Shown here: piece by piece, positions 34,376-43,515 of the stretch
Layout: each line of letters begins with the position of its first letter
Position numbering within the stretch: position 1 is the first letter of the stretch
Assembly: GCA_020636845.1 (NCBI GenBank)
Contig: JACJXD010000012.1
Coordinates: 1-64,000, forward strand
Direction: 5' to 3'
Length of the DNA: 64,000 nucleotides
From: Bacteroidales bacterium
Lineage (GTDB): Bacteria; Bacteroidota; Bacteroidia; Bacteroidales; Tenuifilaceae
The notes under the pieces: model-generated
What the model saw: only the letters and a program-made list of their open reading frames with translations
Database searches by the model: none
Told to the model about the DNA's origin: nothing
Made by a program: the position numbers and the translations under genes

Positions 34376-37300
34376 TTAAAACATTACATAATGCCCTATA
34401 ATTTTACCATGAATGTATGTAAGCCAAACTGAACAGTTTGCGGTTTCATCTTCATCGCAAAAATGTAATTCACAACCTTCACCATCATGTGCAAATTCCA
34501 TTAACATAATTTTGTCTAATGCCAAAACTACATCTATTGTTGGAGTTAGTCCACTTGTCGTTTGTCGTACTATTCTATAGTTGCAATTTTGTGTAGAGTT
34601 GTTGTTCAATAAAGTAATCATTCTATCATCAACACTATAAGTCAATTTAAAATCTAAAGATGGAATAGAAACCACTTCACCATTTACCGAAAGCGTAAAC
34701 GATGTCATTGTAATATTATTTACCTTTCCTGTAATGTCTCCGGTTACATTCCCTGTTACATCTCCAGTTACGTTTCCTGTAACATTAGCATTTACAGTAG
34801 TTGCATTTATACTCCCACTAGTTGTAATATCGCCACCAACATTTAAAGTGCTAGTAAGCGTTGTTGTATTGATGCCTAGTTTTATAGAAGAAAAATCGCC
34901 ATAAATTAATGGAGGATTTATGCTGCTATTGGCAATGTATAGTTTATTCGAGACATTACTTTCCGAATAGCCGGCTTGGTAGCCTATAAAAACATTGTTA
35001 TTTCCGGTGAGCAAATTTCGGCCGGCTTGGCAACCTAGCATAGTGTTACGGTATGTTGTGTAACTATGGTAATTATTGGGGTCATCACCACCACCTCGTC
35101 CTGCATCAATACCTACAATAGTATTAGAGTTACCTTCTTCGAGCATATAGCCTGCGTTGGTTCCTAGAAAAACGTTTTCTTTACTATTTTTAATTTTAAA
35201 ACCAGTATTTATTCCTACAAAAGTGTTAAAAGAACCATTCCATCCACTTGCATTTATTCTATAGCCAGCTGCAGTTCCTATCATTACATTGAATTCTTGA
35301 TTAGTGTGAGAATATCCTGCTCCTGAGCCAATTAATGTGTTATGATTTCCTGTAGTTAAAGAGTACCCTGCATTTTCTCCAATGACAATATTATTGTCTC
35401 CAGAAGTATTAGTAAATGCTGCATTTTTCCCTATTGCAATGTTTTGAGACCCATCTATATTGTTTTTCCCAGTTTCATAACCAATAAAAATATTGCTATT
35501 TCCTTCGCTGTTGTTTAATCCAGAATTGTATCCCATTAGGACATTGTAACTTCCCGAAGTGAGTCCCATTCCACTTTGGTATCCAACTGTTGAATTATAT
35601 AAGCCTGTTGATTTCGTTCCACTTTTATGCCCAATAAAGTAATTATCAGGGGTGAGATTAAGAAAATTATCTACAGTGCCTTTAGTGGCATTAGTAAGTC
35701 CTCCAACAGCAAACCCACGTTTCGCACCTTTTTGACTATTATTTACATATATTCTTGCAGAGTCTGGTGCGATAAAGAACATATTTTGAGAAATCACTGT
35801 TTTTGTTTGATCTATAAGCCCTTCAACAGCAAATCCTCCTTTTGCACCAGGTGAAGATGGATTTTGTTTTACATATACTCTCGCACTATCTGGTGTAATT
35901 CTTAGATATTCAATAGGGCCTGTTTTTGTTTGGTTAGTTAACCCTCCAACAGCAAATCCTCGTTTTGCGCCTTTCGTAATTGCATCGTCTGAAATATTAA
36001 TTCTAACGCCTTCTTGATAAACTCCGAATATTACATCTCCTTTGCTATTTTTTACTTCGAAAATTGGATCATCCGGGTTTGTTGTAGGGTTACCTTGTAC
36101 TGAAAGACTATTGGCAAAGGATAAGTTTGGCAAGTCTGTAATACTTGATGTTCCATTCCATATTGCCATGTTACCGGAAGTTCCTGAACCGGTTAACCAA
36201 GCAGGGGATTGCCACACAACTCCATTGGTTCCTTTACTGAGTAATTGTCCTGCTGTTCCTTCTGTGTTATTGTAATCATATAGGAAGCCTCTTAGTCTTA
36301 AATTTCCATTCACATCAAGTTTTTGTGTTGGCGTATTAATGTTAATTCCAATATTGGTATCACTATTATAAAGTGTACTACTTGCAACCCAGTTAGTTCC
36401 ATTATGCCTGAGTGTTTGTCCTGTAGTTCCTTCTACAAGAATACCAGCAGGACCTTGTTCTCCATCTTGTGATAATATTTCCCAAGAATCTCCATCCCAT
36501 ATGTAGGATTTTTTATCTATTGAATTGTAATAGCCTTGGTTGGTAGTAGGTGATGATGGTGCTGCTGGATAAGTTCCTAGCCATTCTATAGAGATTCCTT
36601 TTTCACCTTGAGGACCTGCAGGGGCTTCAAATTCCACCCAATTTGAGGCATCTAAGCGGGGTTCTGTTGTGGATGCGAAGGCTATTTCGCTTTGAACTAT
36701 CCACATGCTGTTACCTGTTTGTGATGAGTTTTCGGCAAATACATAGTCTCCGGGGTCATAGGTTGTGCCAGAAACCCAGTCGCCTTTATTATTCAACCCT
36801 GTTCCGGCAGGTCCTTGTGGTCCTTCAGGACCAATAGGCCCTTGTGGTCCTAATGAACCATCATGGGCAATTACTTTCCAAGAACTTCCATTCCAAATGT
36901 ATGATACCTTTAACGTTGAGTTATAGTAAGCCTGATTAAGTAGGGGAGAACTTGGTGGAGTAGTTAGTGTCCCTAGCCAATCAATTGAAATTCCATTTTC
37001 ACCTGGTAATCCTTGTTCGCCTTGGGGACCTTGGCTACCATCAAAAGTCATTGATTGCCATGAATTTCCATTCCAAATATATGCACATTTACCTGTTGAA
37101 CTGTAGAACGCTTGGTTTAATGTTGGGTTAGATGGCTGCTCTGCAAATGACCCTAGCCAATCAATAGATATTCCGTTTTCACCCGGCAATCCTTGCTCAC
37201 CTTGAGGGCCTTGACTGCCATCAAAAACCATTGGTTGCCATGAGTTTCCATTCCAAATGTATGCACATTTATCTGTTGAACTGTAGAACGCTTGGTTTAA

Positions 37301-37771
37301 TGCTGGATTAGATGGCTGTTCTGCAAATGACCCTAGCCAATCAATAGATATTCCGTTTTCACCGCCATTTCCCGATGCAGCGTAAAAAGCAAATGGAACA
37401 GATAAAAGTTGAGTAGATCCAAGATCAATCCATGATTGATTCTGCTCAAGTTCCATTTTTAGCAGAATATTTCCACTAGCCCAGTCAATGTCTGAAAAAT
37501 TTCCACTAACTGCAGTTCCCCCTCCTAGTTTTAATAAAGCAATTCCTTGAGCAGTTGTTTGGGCAGTATGCTCTTCTGAATAGTATAATGCAGATGAGTT
37601 TCCGCTTATAAAACTTACTTTTAGCGTAATTTCTTGGTTGGTTAGCGGGTTTCCATCGGCATCCCTAATTACAGCCTGATATGATATTTGTTCTGGTACT
37701 TGTGCATTGCCATTAATCGTTGTCCATATACCAATAATGGCGAGGATAAACAATTTTATTTTGTTGTTCAT
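34376..37771 (-). CDS. Large repeat-rich surface fibre protein (collagen-like and YadA-head-like)
   Basis: 1131 residues; signal peptide about 1-24 (ending NGNAQ). N-terminal globular domain 25-135 (ISYQAVIRDADGNPLTNQ). Four repeats begin GENGISIDWLGS or similar at about 137, 197, 257 and 389, each ending in collagen-like GPQGEQGLP or GPQGPIGPEG. A CBM5/12-like patch at 331-375 (YDPGDYVFAENSS). KRGFAVGGLTN repeats near 605-715, then about ten left-handed beta-roll repeats of N-x-x-I/V-G-x-x-A/S-G type (about 740-985), then VTGNVTGDVTGN near 1020 and a globular end. It is probably a trimeric surface fibre or adhesin. There is no T9SS domain, so its export route is unclear. Confidence 0.8.
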   Translation of the reverse strand: MNNKIKLFILAIIGIWTTINGNAQVPEQISYQAVIRDADGNPLTNQEITLKVSFISGNSSALYYSEEHTAQTTAQGIALLKLGGGTAVSGNFSDIDWASGNILLKMELEQNQSWIDLGSTQLLSVPFAFYAASGNGGENGISIDWLGSFAEQPSNPALNQAFYSSTDKCAYIWNGNSWQPMVFDGSQGPQGEQGLPGENGISIDWLGSFAEQPSNPTLNQAFYSSTGKCAYIWNGNSWQSMTFDGSQGPQGEQGLPGENGISIDWLGTLTTPPSSPLLNQAYYNSTLKVSYIWNGSSWKVIAHDGSLGPQGPIGPEGPQGPAGTGLNNKGDWVSGTTYDPGDYVFAENSSQTGNSMWIVQSEIAFASTTEPRLDASNWVEFEAPAGPQGEKGISIEWLGTYPAAPSSPTTNQGYYNSIDKKSYIWDGDSWEILSQDGEQGPAGILVEGTTGQTLRHNGTNWVASSTLYNSDTNIGININTPTQKLDVNGNLRLRGFLYDYNNTEGTAGQLLSKGTNGVVWQSPAWLTGSGTSGNMAIWNGTSSITDLPNLSFANSLSVQGNPTTNPDDPIFEVKNSKGDVIFGVYQEGVRINISDDAITKGAKRGFAVGGLTNQTKTGPIEYLRITPDSARVYVKQNPSSPGAKGGFAVEGLIDQTKTVISQNMFFIAPDSARIYVNNSQKGAKRGFAVGGLTNATKGTVDNFLNLTPDNYFIGHKSGTKSTGLYNSTVGYQSGMGLTSGSYNVLMGYNSGLNNSEGNSNIFIGYETGKNNIDGSQNIAIGKNAAFTNTSGDNNIVIGENAGYSLTTGNHNTLIGSGAGYSHTNQEFNVMIGTAAGYRINASGWNGSFNTFVGINTGFKIKNSKENVFLGTNAGYMLEEGNSNTIVGIDAGRGGGDDPNNYHSYTTYRNTMLGCQAGRNLLTGNNNVFIGYQAGYSESNVSNKLYIANSSINPPLIYGDFSSIKLGINTTTLTSTLNVGGDITTSGSINATTVNANVTGNVTGDVTGNVTGDITGKVNNITMTSFTLSVNGEVVSIPSLDFKLTYSVDDRMITLLNNNSTQNCNYRIVRQTTSGLTPTIDVVLALDKIMLMEFAHDGEGCELHFCDEDETANCSVWLTYIHGKIIGHYVMF
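36971..37380. repeat. Near-identical 180-bp tandem repeats inside the fibre gene
   Basis: The block CCCTAGCCAATCAAT recurs at 36971, 37151 and 37331, exactly 180 bases apart. The two outermost units (37021-37200 and 37201-37380) differ at only a handful of positions; the third is more diverged. Each encodes one 60-residue ISIDWLGS-to-GLP module. Such repeats allow length change by recombination. Confidence 0.85.
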
Positions 37772-37835
37772 AGGTTTAGATTTTGGTTTTTAATAGTAAA
37801 GATTTGCTAACGTTTTTTAATAATGTTGGTTATGC

Positions 37836-37867
37836 CAACCTTATTTTTACATAAAAGCAATAACAAA
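37836..37867 (-). promoter_or_regulatory. Possible promoter of the fibre gene
   Basis: On the minus strand TTTG (37864-37867), 20 bases, TAAGGTTG (37836-37843), seven of eight matches to TAnnTTTG. The -7 box overlaps a small hairpin GTTGG / CCAAC. The leader to the ATG would be about 60 bases. Further upstream an inverted repeat TGACACA / TGTGTCA lies at 37966-37987. Confidence 0.35.
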
Positions 37868-38057
37868 AGGCTGTTAAATACAATGGCTAAGAATATAAAT
37901 GCTAGACTAAAATTGAATAAATAGAGATAAAAAATTAAGAATGATTTACTGTTAAATCAAATTTATGACACATTATACTTTGTGTCAAGTATTTAATTTT
38001 GATTTTGACTAACAAGTAAAATAATGACTTAAACTTAAAATCAATTCGGAGGAATGT

Positions 38058-38893
38058 TTAATTACTGTAGTTGTTAAGAATTGCCTTGACCGACCCTATT
38101 AGAATTTTTGCTTCAACTAAAACAGGGATACGTAAATTGTTATCCGTAACCCATATAGTCATATCTTCTCCACCTGTAAAGATGGTTCCTTCCACTAGTT
38201 TTATTTTAAATTTGAGAGTTTTATAGGTTTCTCCATTTTTAAGCGTAATAATTTCTTTGCCCATATACCTAATGTATAAAGGATATATGTCATTATCTAT
38301 GGCAATATTTATCGGAATCTTTTCGCCAATAGAATATTTTGTGAAATCTATTTGTCTGAAATGATATACTGCACTTAGTACATACATCAAACGTATTGGG
38401 TTGAAGTTTTTTGTTTCCGCTTTAAATGGCCTTTTTGATGTGTAACTTTCAATATGTAACGTACTATCTTCGAAGTTAAACGAATAGCGATTATATGCTC
38501 TATAACCGCCTTCGTAGGTATTACGTAAAAAAAAGTTAAAGGCTGTTGATTTTTTTTAAGAATGGTGGTCTCAAAACTATCGCGAACTTTAAAGAACCAA
38601 TCGTATTCTTTTAAACTCCATCCTTTTGCTGAGAATTTGAAAGCCTCTTGATTTTGAAATAAGGTATCGGATACCGAAAAAATAACGCTACCGGCCTTAA
38701 GCCATATAAAACGCCAGTTGTAGTATGCTTTATAAGTTACTATTTCACCGGACTTTACTTGAAATACTTTATTTTTTGAAGAATTTTGTGAAAAAACTGA
38801 TAAAGAAAAAGATATAAGCAAAATAATAGGAATTATTCTCCTGTATAAAATATTAAAACCCAAGTTTTTTGCGTAAATCTTCTTCTTCATCAA
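38058..38893 (-). pseudogene. DUF3108 family protein, interrupted by a frameshift
   Basis: Two overlapping frames (38387-38893 and 38058-38390) together give one DUF3108 protein of about 275 residues. The first half has a signal peptide (IIPIILLISFSLSVFSQ), then GEIVTYKAYYNWRFIWLKAG and KEYDWFFKVRDSFETTILKK. Past QPLTFF the frame is wrong, but the neighbouring one reads RNTYEGGYRAYNRYSFNFED and joins MYVLSAVYHFRQIDF, GKEIITLKNGETYK and MTIWVTDNNLRIPVLVEAKI. The break is at a run of eight A (38527-38534, T on the coding strand); nine would restore the frame. It is an envelope protein of unknown function, last in a set with comA and popT. True mutation, phase variation or sequencing error are all possible. 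Confidence 0.8.
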
Positions 38894-39824
38894 CTTTTGA
38901 AACGTTTATATGTTCCAGTATAACTACGAGTGCAATACCAATTAATGCAAATAGTATTGCCATTACGGTATGAGGTTCTGTACTATTTTCGTATAAAAAA
39001 GTATTTGGTAGTACATTTTTTTCCACCAGCGGTTTTATAATGCCATGTGCATCAATAAATGTTTGTATAGAAACTTTCCAAGGCCAAATTTTGTTCAGTG
39101 AACCTATCATAAAACCTGTTAAGATGGCAATCGTTTGTGCATGAAAACGATGGAGTAAAAATGATAATACTTTTGAAAATGAAATTATACCAATTAGTGC
39201 CCCTGCTGCAAAAATTGCAATTATCCCTATGTTTAAAGAAGTGAGAGCTCCCATCATATAAGCGTACTTTCCGAGTAGGAGTAGTATAAAACTACCGGAA
39301 ATACCAGGCAAAATCATTGCACATACGGCTATTGCTCCACAAATAAATATAAACCAAGAATTAGCTGTTGTTTCTGCAGGAGTAATGGTTGTTACCCAGA
39401 AACCGGCGGCAATGCCAATTATAAGATTTATTACTGTATATGTATTCCACTTCGATATTGTTTTTCCAACAAACCATGCCGATGCTAAAATTAATCCAAA
39501 AAAGAAAGACCAGATGTATATTGGATAATTGGCAAGCAAAAATTGCATTAAATGGGACAACGATAGCAAACTAATTGCAATACCAAGTAAAACTGATAGT
39601 AAAAAGTAGGCGTTGGTTGCTTCTATAAATCGCCTTATGCCATTATTTTTAAAAAGTAAAAAAATATTTTTAGAGCCAATCGATTTTATAGAGTCTATTA
39701 ACTCTTCGTATATATCGGTAATGAGTGCTATTGTTCCACCCGAAACTCCAGGAATAACATCGGCAGCACCCATTGCAATTCCTTTTAATATCAGATTTAA
39801 GTATTCAACAGGTTTTCTCTTCAT
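38853..39824 (-). CDS. popT: DUF368 membrane protein, PopT-type polyprenyl-phosphate transporter
   Basis: 323 residues with about eight to nine membrane helices. The start GIAMGAADVIPGVSGGTIAL (14-33) is the family signature, and a second related motif MILPGISGSFILLLLGKYAY (169-188) shows the internal inverted repeat. DUF368 proteins (PopT) were shown to recycle undecaprenyl phosphate across the inner membrane for cell-wall synthesis. The gene follows the comA homologue after 30 bases and overlaps the DUF3108 start by 41 bases. The role here is inferred from family membership. Confidence 0.85.
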   Translation of the reverse strand: MKRKPVEYLNLILKGIAMGAADVIPGVSGGTIALITDIYEELIDSIKSIGSKNIFLLFKNNGIRRFIEATNAYFLLSVLLGIAISLLSLSHLMQFLLANYPIYIWSFFFGLILASAWFVGKTISKWNTYTVINLIIGIAAGFWVTTITPAETTANSWFIFICGAIAVCAMILPGISGSFILLLLGKYAYMMGALTSLNIGIIAIFAAGALIGIISFSKVLSFLLHRFHAQTIAILTGFMIGSLNKIWPWKVSIQTFIDAHGIIKPLVEKNVLPNTFLYENSTEPHTVMAILFALIGIALVVILEHINVSKVDEEEDLRKKLGF

Positions 39825-39854
39825 CTTAATAAAAACATCAACTTCAACTAAAAA

Positions 39855-40631
39855 CTATTTTTGCTTTAAATTTTCCGGAAGGAAAGTGAAAAAAGTATCA
39901 CCACGTAACCCAAGGCGAAGGGTTTCCAAAGGAATAACTTCGCTTGGTGCAATATTGCCAAGATTTACATTTGCACCTAATTGCTTGATAAACCAAACTT
40001 GCTGACTTTTTATGGGGGCTTCCCATAACACGTTATCGATTTTTACATTGCGGATTATATCGTCGATTAATGCAGTGTTTGCGGAATGATCCGATTTGTA
40101 AATGCCAACATTACCGCTTTCGCGAGCCTCTGCAATAACTTTCCAACTACCAGCTTGAAGTTCATTTTTCATCATGGCAACCCATTCGTCGTCTGGAATG
40201 TGAACATCTGCCTTTTTAGAGCCAACTTCCGAAATTACCGTAAACTTCTTCGATAATTTGGAAATGTACTCACACTTAGTGTCGTTATCAAGTTCCATAG
40301 AGCCATCGGAGACTTCAACAAGATTTAATCCTAGGCTATCAACAAATTTTATAAACTCGTCGAACAATCCTCTTATAATAAATATTTCGAATAGGGTACC
40401 GCCCAAGTACGGCTTTAAACCAGCCTTTTGGTATAGTTTTATTTTTTCTTTGATGTTAGGGGTTACTAACGATGTTCCGAATCCAAGTTTTAGTAAGTCG
40501 ATGTATTCTCCCGAAACGTTAACTAAATTTTCGGCTTCTGTAATGCTTAAGCCTTTATCCATTACCATGGTTATGCCGCTTACTCGTGGTTTGGCGGGAC
40601 GTTCTGGTATAAAAGGTAAATTGTAATTCAT
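39855..40631 (-). CDS. comA: Phosphosulfolactate synthase family protein (ComA-like)
   Basis: 258 residues, normal length. ComA joins sulfite to phosphoenolpyruvate to give phosphosulfolactate, the first step of coenzyme M synthesis in methanogens. Seen here: RPAKPRVSGITMVMDKGLS (12-30), DLLKLGFGTS (48-57), GLKPYLGGTLFE (71-82), LVEVSDGSMEL (103-113), VISEVGSKKAD (131-141) and VIAEARESGNVGIY. The (beta/alpha)8 barrel looks intact. In a bacterium without methanogenesis the product may feed sulfolactate or sulfonolipid metabolism; that is speculation. TACATTTG (40652-40659, minus) is a good -7 box. First gene of the comA-popT-DUF3108 set. Confidence 0.85.
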   Translation of the reverse strand: MNYNLPFIPERPAKPRVSGITMVMDKGLSITEAENLVNVSGEYIDLLKLGFGTSLVTPNIKEKIKLYQKAGLKPYLGGTLFEIFIIRGLFDEFIKFVDSLGLNLVEVSDGSMELDNDTKCEYISKLSKKFTVISEVGSKKADVHIPDDEWVAMMKNELQAGSWKVIAEARESGNVGIYKSDHSANTALIDDIIRNVKIDNVLWEAPIKSQQVWFIKQLGANVNLGNIAPSEVIPLETLRLGLRGDTFFTFLPENLKQK

Positions 40632-40713
40632 GATTATTTAATTTTAAAGTTCAAATGTATTGTTTTTTCTACAATTATTTTGATGATATTTTAAATATTG
40701 AATGTGTTGTTAA

Positions 40714-40741
40714 TAAAAAAAGCCCTTTATTCTGGGCTTCG
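40714..40741 (-). terminator. Terminator after the TPR protein gene
   Basis: Stem AAGCCC / GGGCTT with an eight-base loop, and seven T on the minus strand. It lies 31 bases past the TPR stop and before the comA promoter. Confidence 0.8.
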
Positions 40742-40770
40742 TTTGTAATATAGAAAATGTATGAATAGTT

Positions 40771-42171
40771 TTATAATAAGTTTACTTCTTTTATAAAATC
40801 ATCGTCGTTATTAATAGATACAAGGTTTATAAAGTCGGATATTGAAGAGGGATCTATTTGTTTGGCAATTCGCAGTATTTCCAATGCCTCTTTTTGTTTA
40901 TGCGATAGGTAAAGTGCTGCCGCATTTATTACTTTTATCGATGCGTTCGCATTAAATTTAGGGTTGAGTTCATCAACTAAGGTTTCTACCTCGCAGAATT
41001 TCTCCTGAAATAGCAGAACTTCGGCTAAAGCCAAGTAACCATCGGGTTCGTCTGGATTTAAAACAGTTGCTTCGCGGTATGCTTTAACAGCTTCTTCTAT
41101 ATTATTTAATTCGAATTGGGTTCTTCCTAACCCCATCCAAAAGTCGAACTGGTTGGAATCGAGTGTTATGGCTCTATTTATAAAATTAAGGCTAATGTCG
41201 TACTTTTGCCTTTGTATCATAACCATTCCGATACCGTAATAGCCTTCGGCAAAATCGGGGTCAATTACAATCGATTTATTATAATTATCCAGTGCCTTTT
41301 CCAAATTTCCGGTACGTTCGTAACATTCGCCTATTAACGCAAATACCCTGGGGTTTTCAGGTTCGAGTTCGGATAACTCCAAAAATACTTTAACGGCGTC
41401 TTCGTAACGTTCTAGCGTAGCGAGGGTATTTCCTTTGTTGTTGTAAGCCGAGGAATACTTTGGATCGATTGCAGTACAAAAATCGTAACACTCAAGCGAT
41501 TTTTCAAATTCACCGGTTTTAGCGTAAATAATGCCCAAATTGTACCATACGCTAGCAGAGAAAGGATTTATGTCTAAATATTCGTTGTAAAACTTAATGC
41601 TTTTGTCGAATTCGCTGTTTCGTTCGTAACAATAGCCCATATCGAAAAGAACGGAAAGGTTCGTGCTATCTATTTTGTATGAGGCAATCAGGTAGCGAAG
41701 GGCCAGATTTATTTCATCTTCATCTAAAAAAAAGTTGGAAATCCTGTATAAGATATCAACGCTTTCATCGCCTGAAAGCGAAGCGGATTTATCGAATGCA
41801 GAAATACTCTGATTTGTTTGTTTTAGGTAATACAGCGATTCTCCCATTTGCATGTACAAATCGGGATTGCTACTATCGATTTTTTCTATGTATTCAAGAA
41901 TTTCGATAGCTTCTTTGTAATTTTCTTTTAGTTGAAAGTAATCGGCTTTTTTAAGAAGTAGTTCAAGGGAATTTGGATATATTTTAAGAGCCATCTCCAG
42001 CGCTTTGTCTGCTGTTGGTAAATTTTCCTCGTTTAGGTAGTAATCTATTATTTTTTCAAACTCGAATACATCAAAAAATATTGATTTGCCTAAGTTGAAG
42101 TTGGTTTCAAACCTTTTTACAACTTCTGCCGTGTTGTCTTCTTCTAAGTAATTTTCGTTATCCTCTTTCAT
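40771..42171 (-). CDS. Tetratricopeptide repeat protein
   Basis: 466 residues, soluble, no signal peptide. About eleven TPR units of 34 residues from about 50 to 440: for example NLPTADKALEMALKIYPNSL, DKSIKFYNEYLDINPFSASV, EKSLECYDFCTAIDPKYSSA, EKALDNYNKSIVIDPDFAEG and EEAVKAYREATVLNPDEPDG, each with the W/Y-LG-A-Y-F-A-P pattern. The N-terminus is acidic (KEDNENYLEEDNTAEVV). TPR arrays bind protein partners; no enzymatic domain is present. A TATGTTTG -7 box at 42189-42196 (minus) and a terminator downstream suggest a single-gene transcript. Confidence 0.85.
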   Translation of the reverse strand: MKEDNENYLEEDNTAEVVKRFETNFNLGKSIFFDVFEFEKIIDYYLNEENLPTADKALEMALKIYPNSLELLLKKADYFQLKENYKEAIEILEYIEKIDSSNPDLYMQMGESLYYLKQTNQSISAFDKSASLSGDESVDILYRISNFFLDEDEINLALRYLIASYKIDSTNLSVLFDMGYCYERNSEFDKSIKFYNEYLDINPFSASVWYNLGIIYAKTGEFEKSLECYDFCTAIDPKYSSAYNNKGNTLATLERYEDAVKVFLELSELEPENPRVFALIGECYERTGNLEKALDNYNKSIVIDPDFAEGYYGIGMVMIQRQKYDISLNFINRAITLDSNQFDFWMGLGRTQFELNNIEEAVKAYREATVLNPDEPDGYLALAEVLLFQEKFCEVETLVDELNPKFNANASIKVINAAALYLSHKQKEALEILRIAKQIDPSSISDFINLVSINNDDDFIKEVNLL

Positions 42172-42319
42172 TGTATAGAATCCTCATACAAACATAGGCA
42201 TAATAATTTATTCTGGATAATATAGTTCATTAAACAAAGTTAAAGTTATGAACACTAAAATAGTCCTATTTAATGTAGTTGTATGTAAATTATTTTTACT
42301 CAAGATTTACGTTTTTATG

Positions 42320-43306
42320 CTATTTTTCGTTGAAGTATTTCATAAACTGAACACGTTCCAGTGCGGCAGGATTGTACGTTTTGTCGTAACTCATGTTTCC
42401 TTTAAACTCTGCTATTGAGTTGTAGCCATTTCTATTCATCCATTGTTCCAACTGTTGCAGAATAAATGAGATTTGTTCTTTCCCGTTTTTATATATGGTG
42501 GAAACGACTTGAACGGCAGCAGCGCCGGCAAGTAACTGCTTAATAGCCCCGTAGCCATCGTGTACTCCTGTTGATGCGGCTAAATCGCAATTTACTCTTC
42601 CCGACATTATGGCTATCCATCGAAGCGAGTTGGATAGTTCCGCGGGAGTGCTGAAAACATGCGAGTTAGAATAGCCAAACGTATCTAAATTGAAATCGAC
42701 ATTGTAGAAACGGTTGAATAGTACCAACCCTTTCAGTTTGGTTCGACTAAGTCGTTCTATAAAATTGGCCAATCCTGCATGAAAGTAAGATATCTTCATG
42801 GAAACTGGCAATTTTGTTACATCGGTAACCTTTTGTGCAATTTCAAAGTAGGTATTTTCATTTTCTTCTGCACTTCGCCGAGGATCGGAGGAAAGTGGAA
42901 ATACGTTAAGTTCTATTGCATCTGCACCGGTATCTTCAATGCGTTTGGTAAAGTCAGTCCAACCTTCGGAGGTTATGCAATTTATACTTGCAATTACTGG
43001 AATTTTGACTTCTTTTTTGGCGTCTTTTAAGAACTTTAAGTAGTTCGAAACGGGGTCATCAATATCGTCAAGGTTAAAATATTCCAACGTCTCAGGGTAA
43101 ATAAATCCAGAAGAACGCATTTTGTTAAGGTCATCGGTTGTTGAAGAAATAATTTCTTCTTCGAATAATGATTTAACTACTATAGCCGCAGCACCGCGGG
43201 CTTCTAACTCGGCAATTTCGTGAATATCATTTGTTAGTCCGGAACTACCAACAATAATTGGATTTTGTAAGTTCAATCCCAAATAGTTTACACTTAACTT
43301 ATTCAT
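42320..43306 (-). CDS. Dihydroorotate dehydrogenase-like flavoprotein
   Basis: 328 residues with the PyrD-type FMN barrel: LNLQNPIIVGSSGLTND (11-27), VKSLFEEEI (44-52), VIASINCITSEGWTDF (104-119), DAIELNVFP (130-138), SMKISYF (167-173), ASTGVHDGYGAIKQLLAGAAAVQVVSTIYKNG near 255-290. The catalytic Asn and Lys positions (ELNVFP, PVSMKIS) are kept. Family members with this shape are often annotated only as dihydroorotate dehydrogenase-like and not proven to make orotate; the tail KTYNPAALERVQFMKYF is typical of that group. No other pyrimidine genes adjoin. Confidence 0.8.
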   Translation of the reverse strand: MNKLSVNYLGLNLQNPIIVGSSGLTNDIHEIAELEARGAAAIVVKSLFEEEIISSTTDDLNKMRSSGFIYPETLEYFNLDDIDDPVSNYLKFLKDAKKEVKIPVIASINCITSEGWTDFTKRIEDTGADAIELNVFPLSSDPRRSAEENENTYFEIAQKVTDVTKLPVSMKISYFHAGLANFIERLSRTKLKGLVLFNRFYNVDFNLDTFGYSNSHVFSTPAELSNSLRWIAIMSGRVNCDLAASTGVHDGYGAIKQLLAGAAAVQVVSTIYKNGKEQISFILQQLEQWMNRNGYNSIAEFKGNMSYDKTYNPAALERVQFMKYFNEK

Positions 43307-43455
43307 AATATGGTAGTTTAATTGTTGTTTTTTAGATAAAAAACAATTGGAATCTGTAATTGTTGTTTAATTTTTTAGAAAAATTTTACCAAAACTGTAA
43401 ATGTAATTTCTTAAGTAATTTATGATATTTTTAATATGAATCCTATTGTTTTCAT

Positions 43456-43493
43456 AAAAAAACTCCCTTTAGATTTAGGCCTAAAGGGAGTTT
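43456..43493 (-). terminator. Terminator after dapA
   Basis: Perfect 13-base arms AAACTCCCTTTAG and CTAAAGGGAGTTT with an eight-base loop and a T-run on the minus strand, 23 bases past the dapA stop. Confidence 0.93.
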
Positions 43494-43515
43494 GATATAT
43501 TAGAGTAATGAACTA

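Noticed and set aside
36971..37380. Evenly spaced repeats considered as a CRISPR array
   Set aside because: The unit is 180 bases, in frame and coding, with no short spacers or cas genes.
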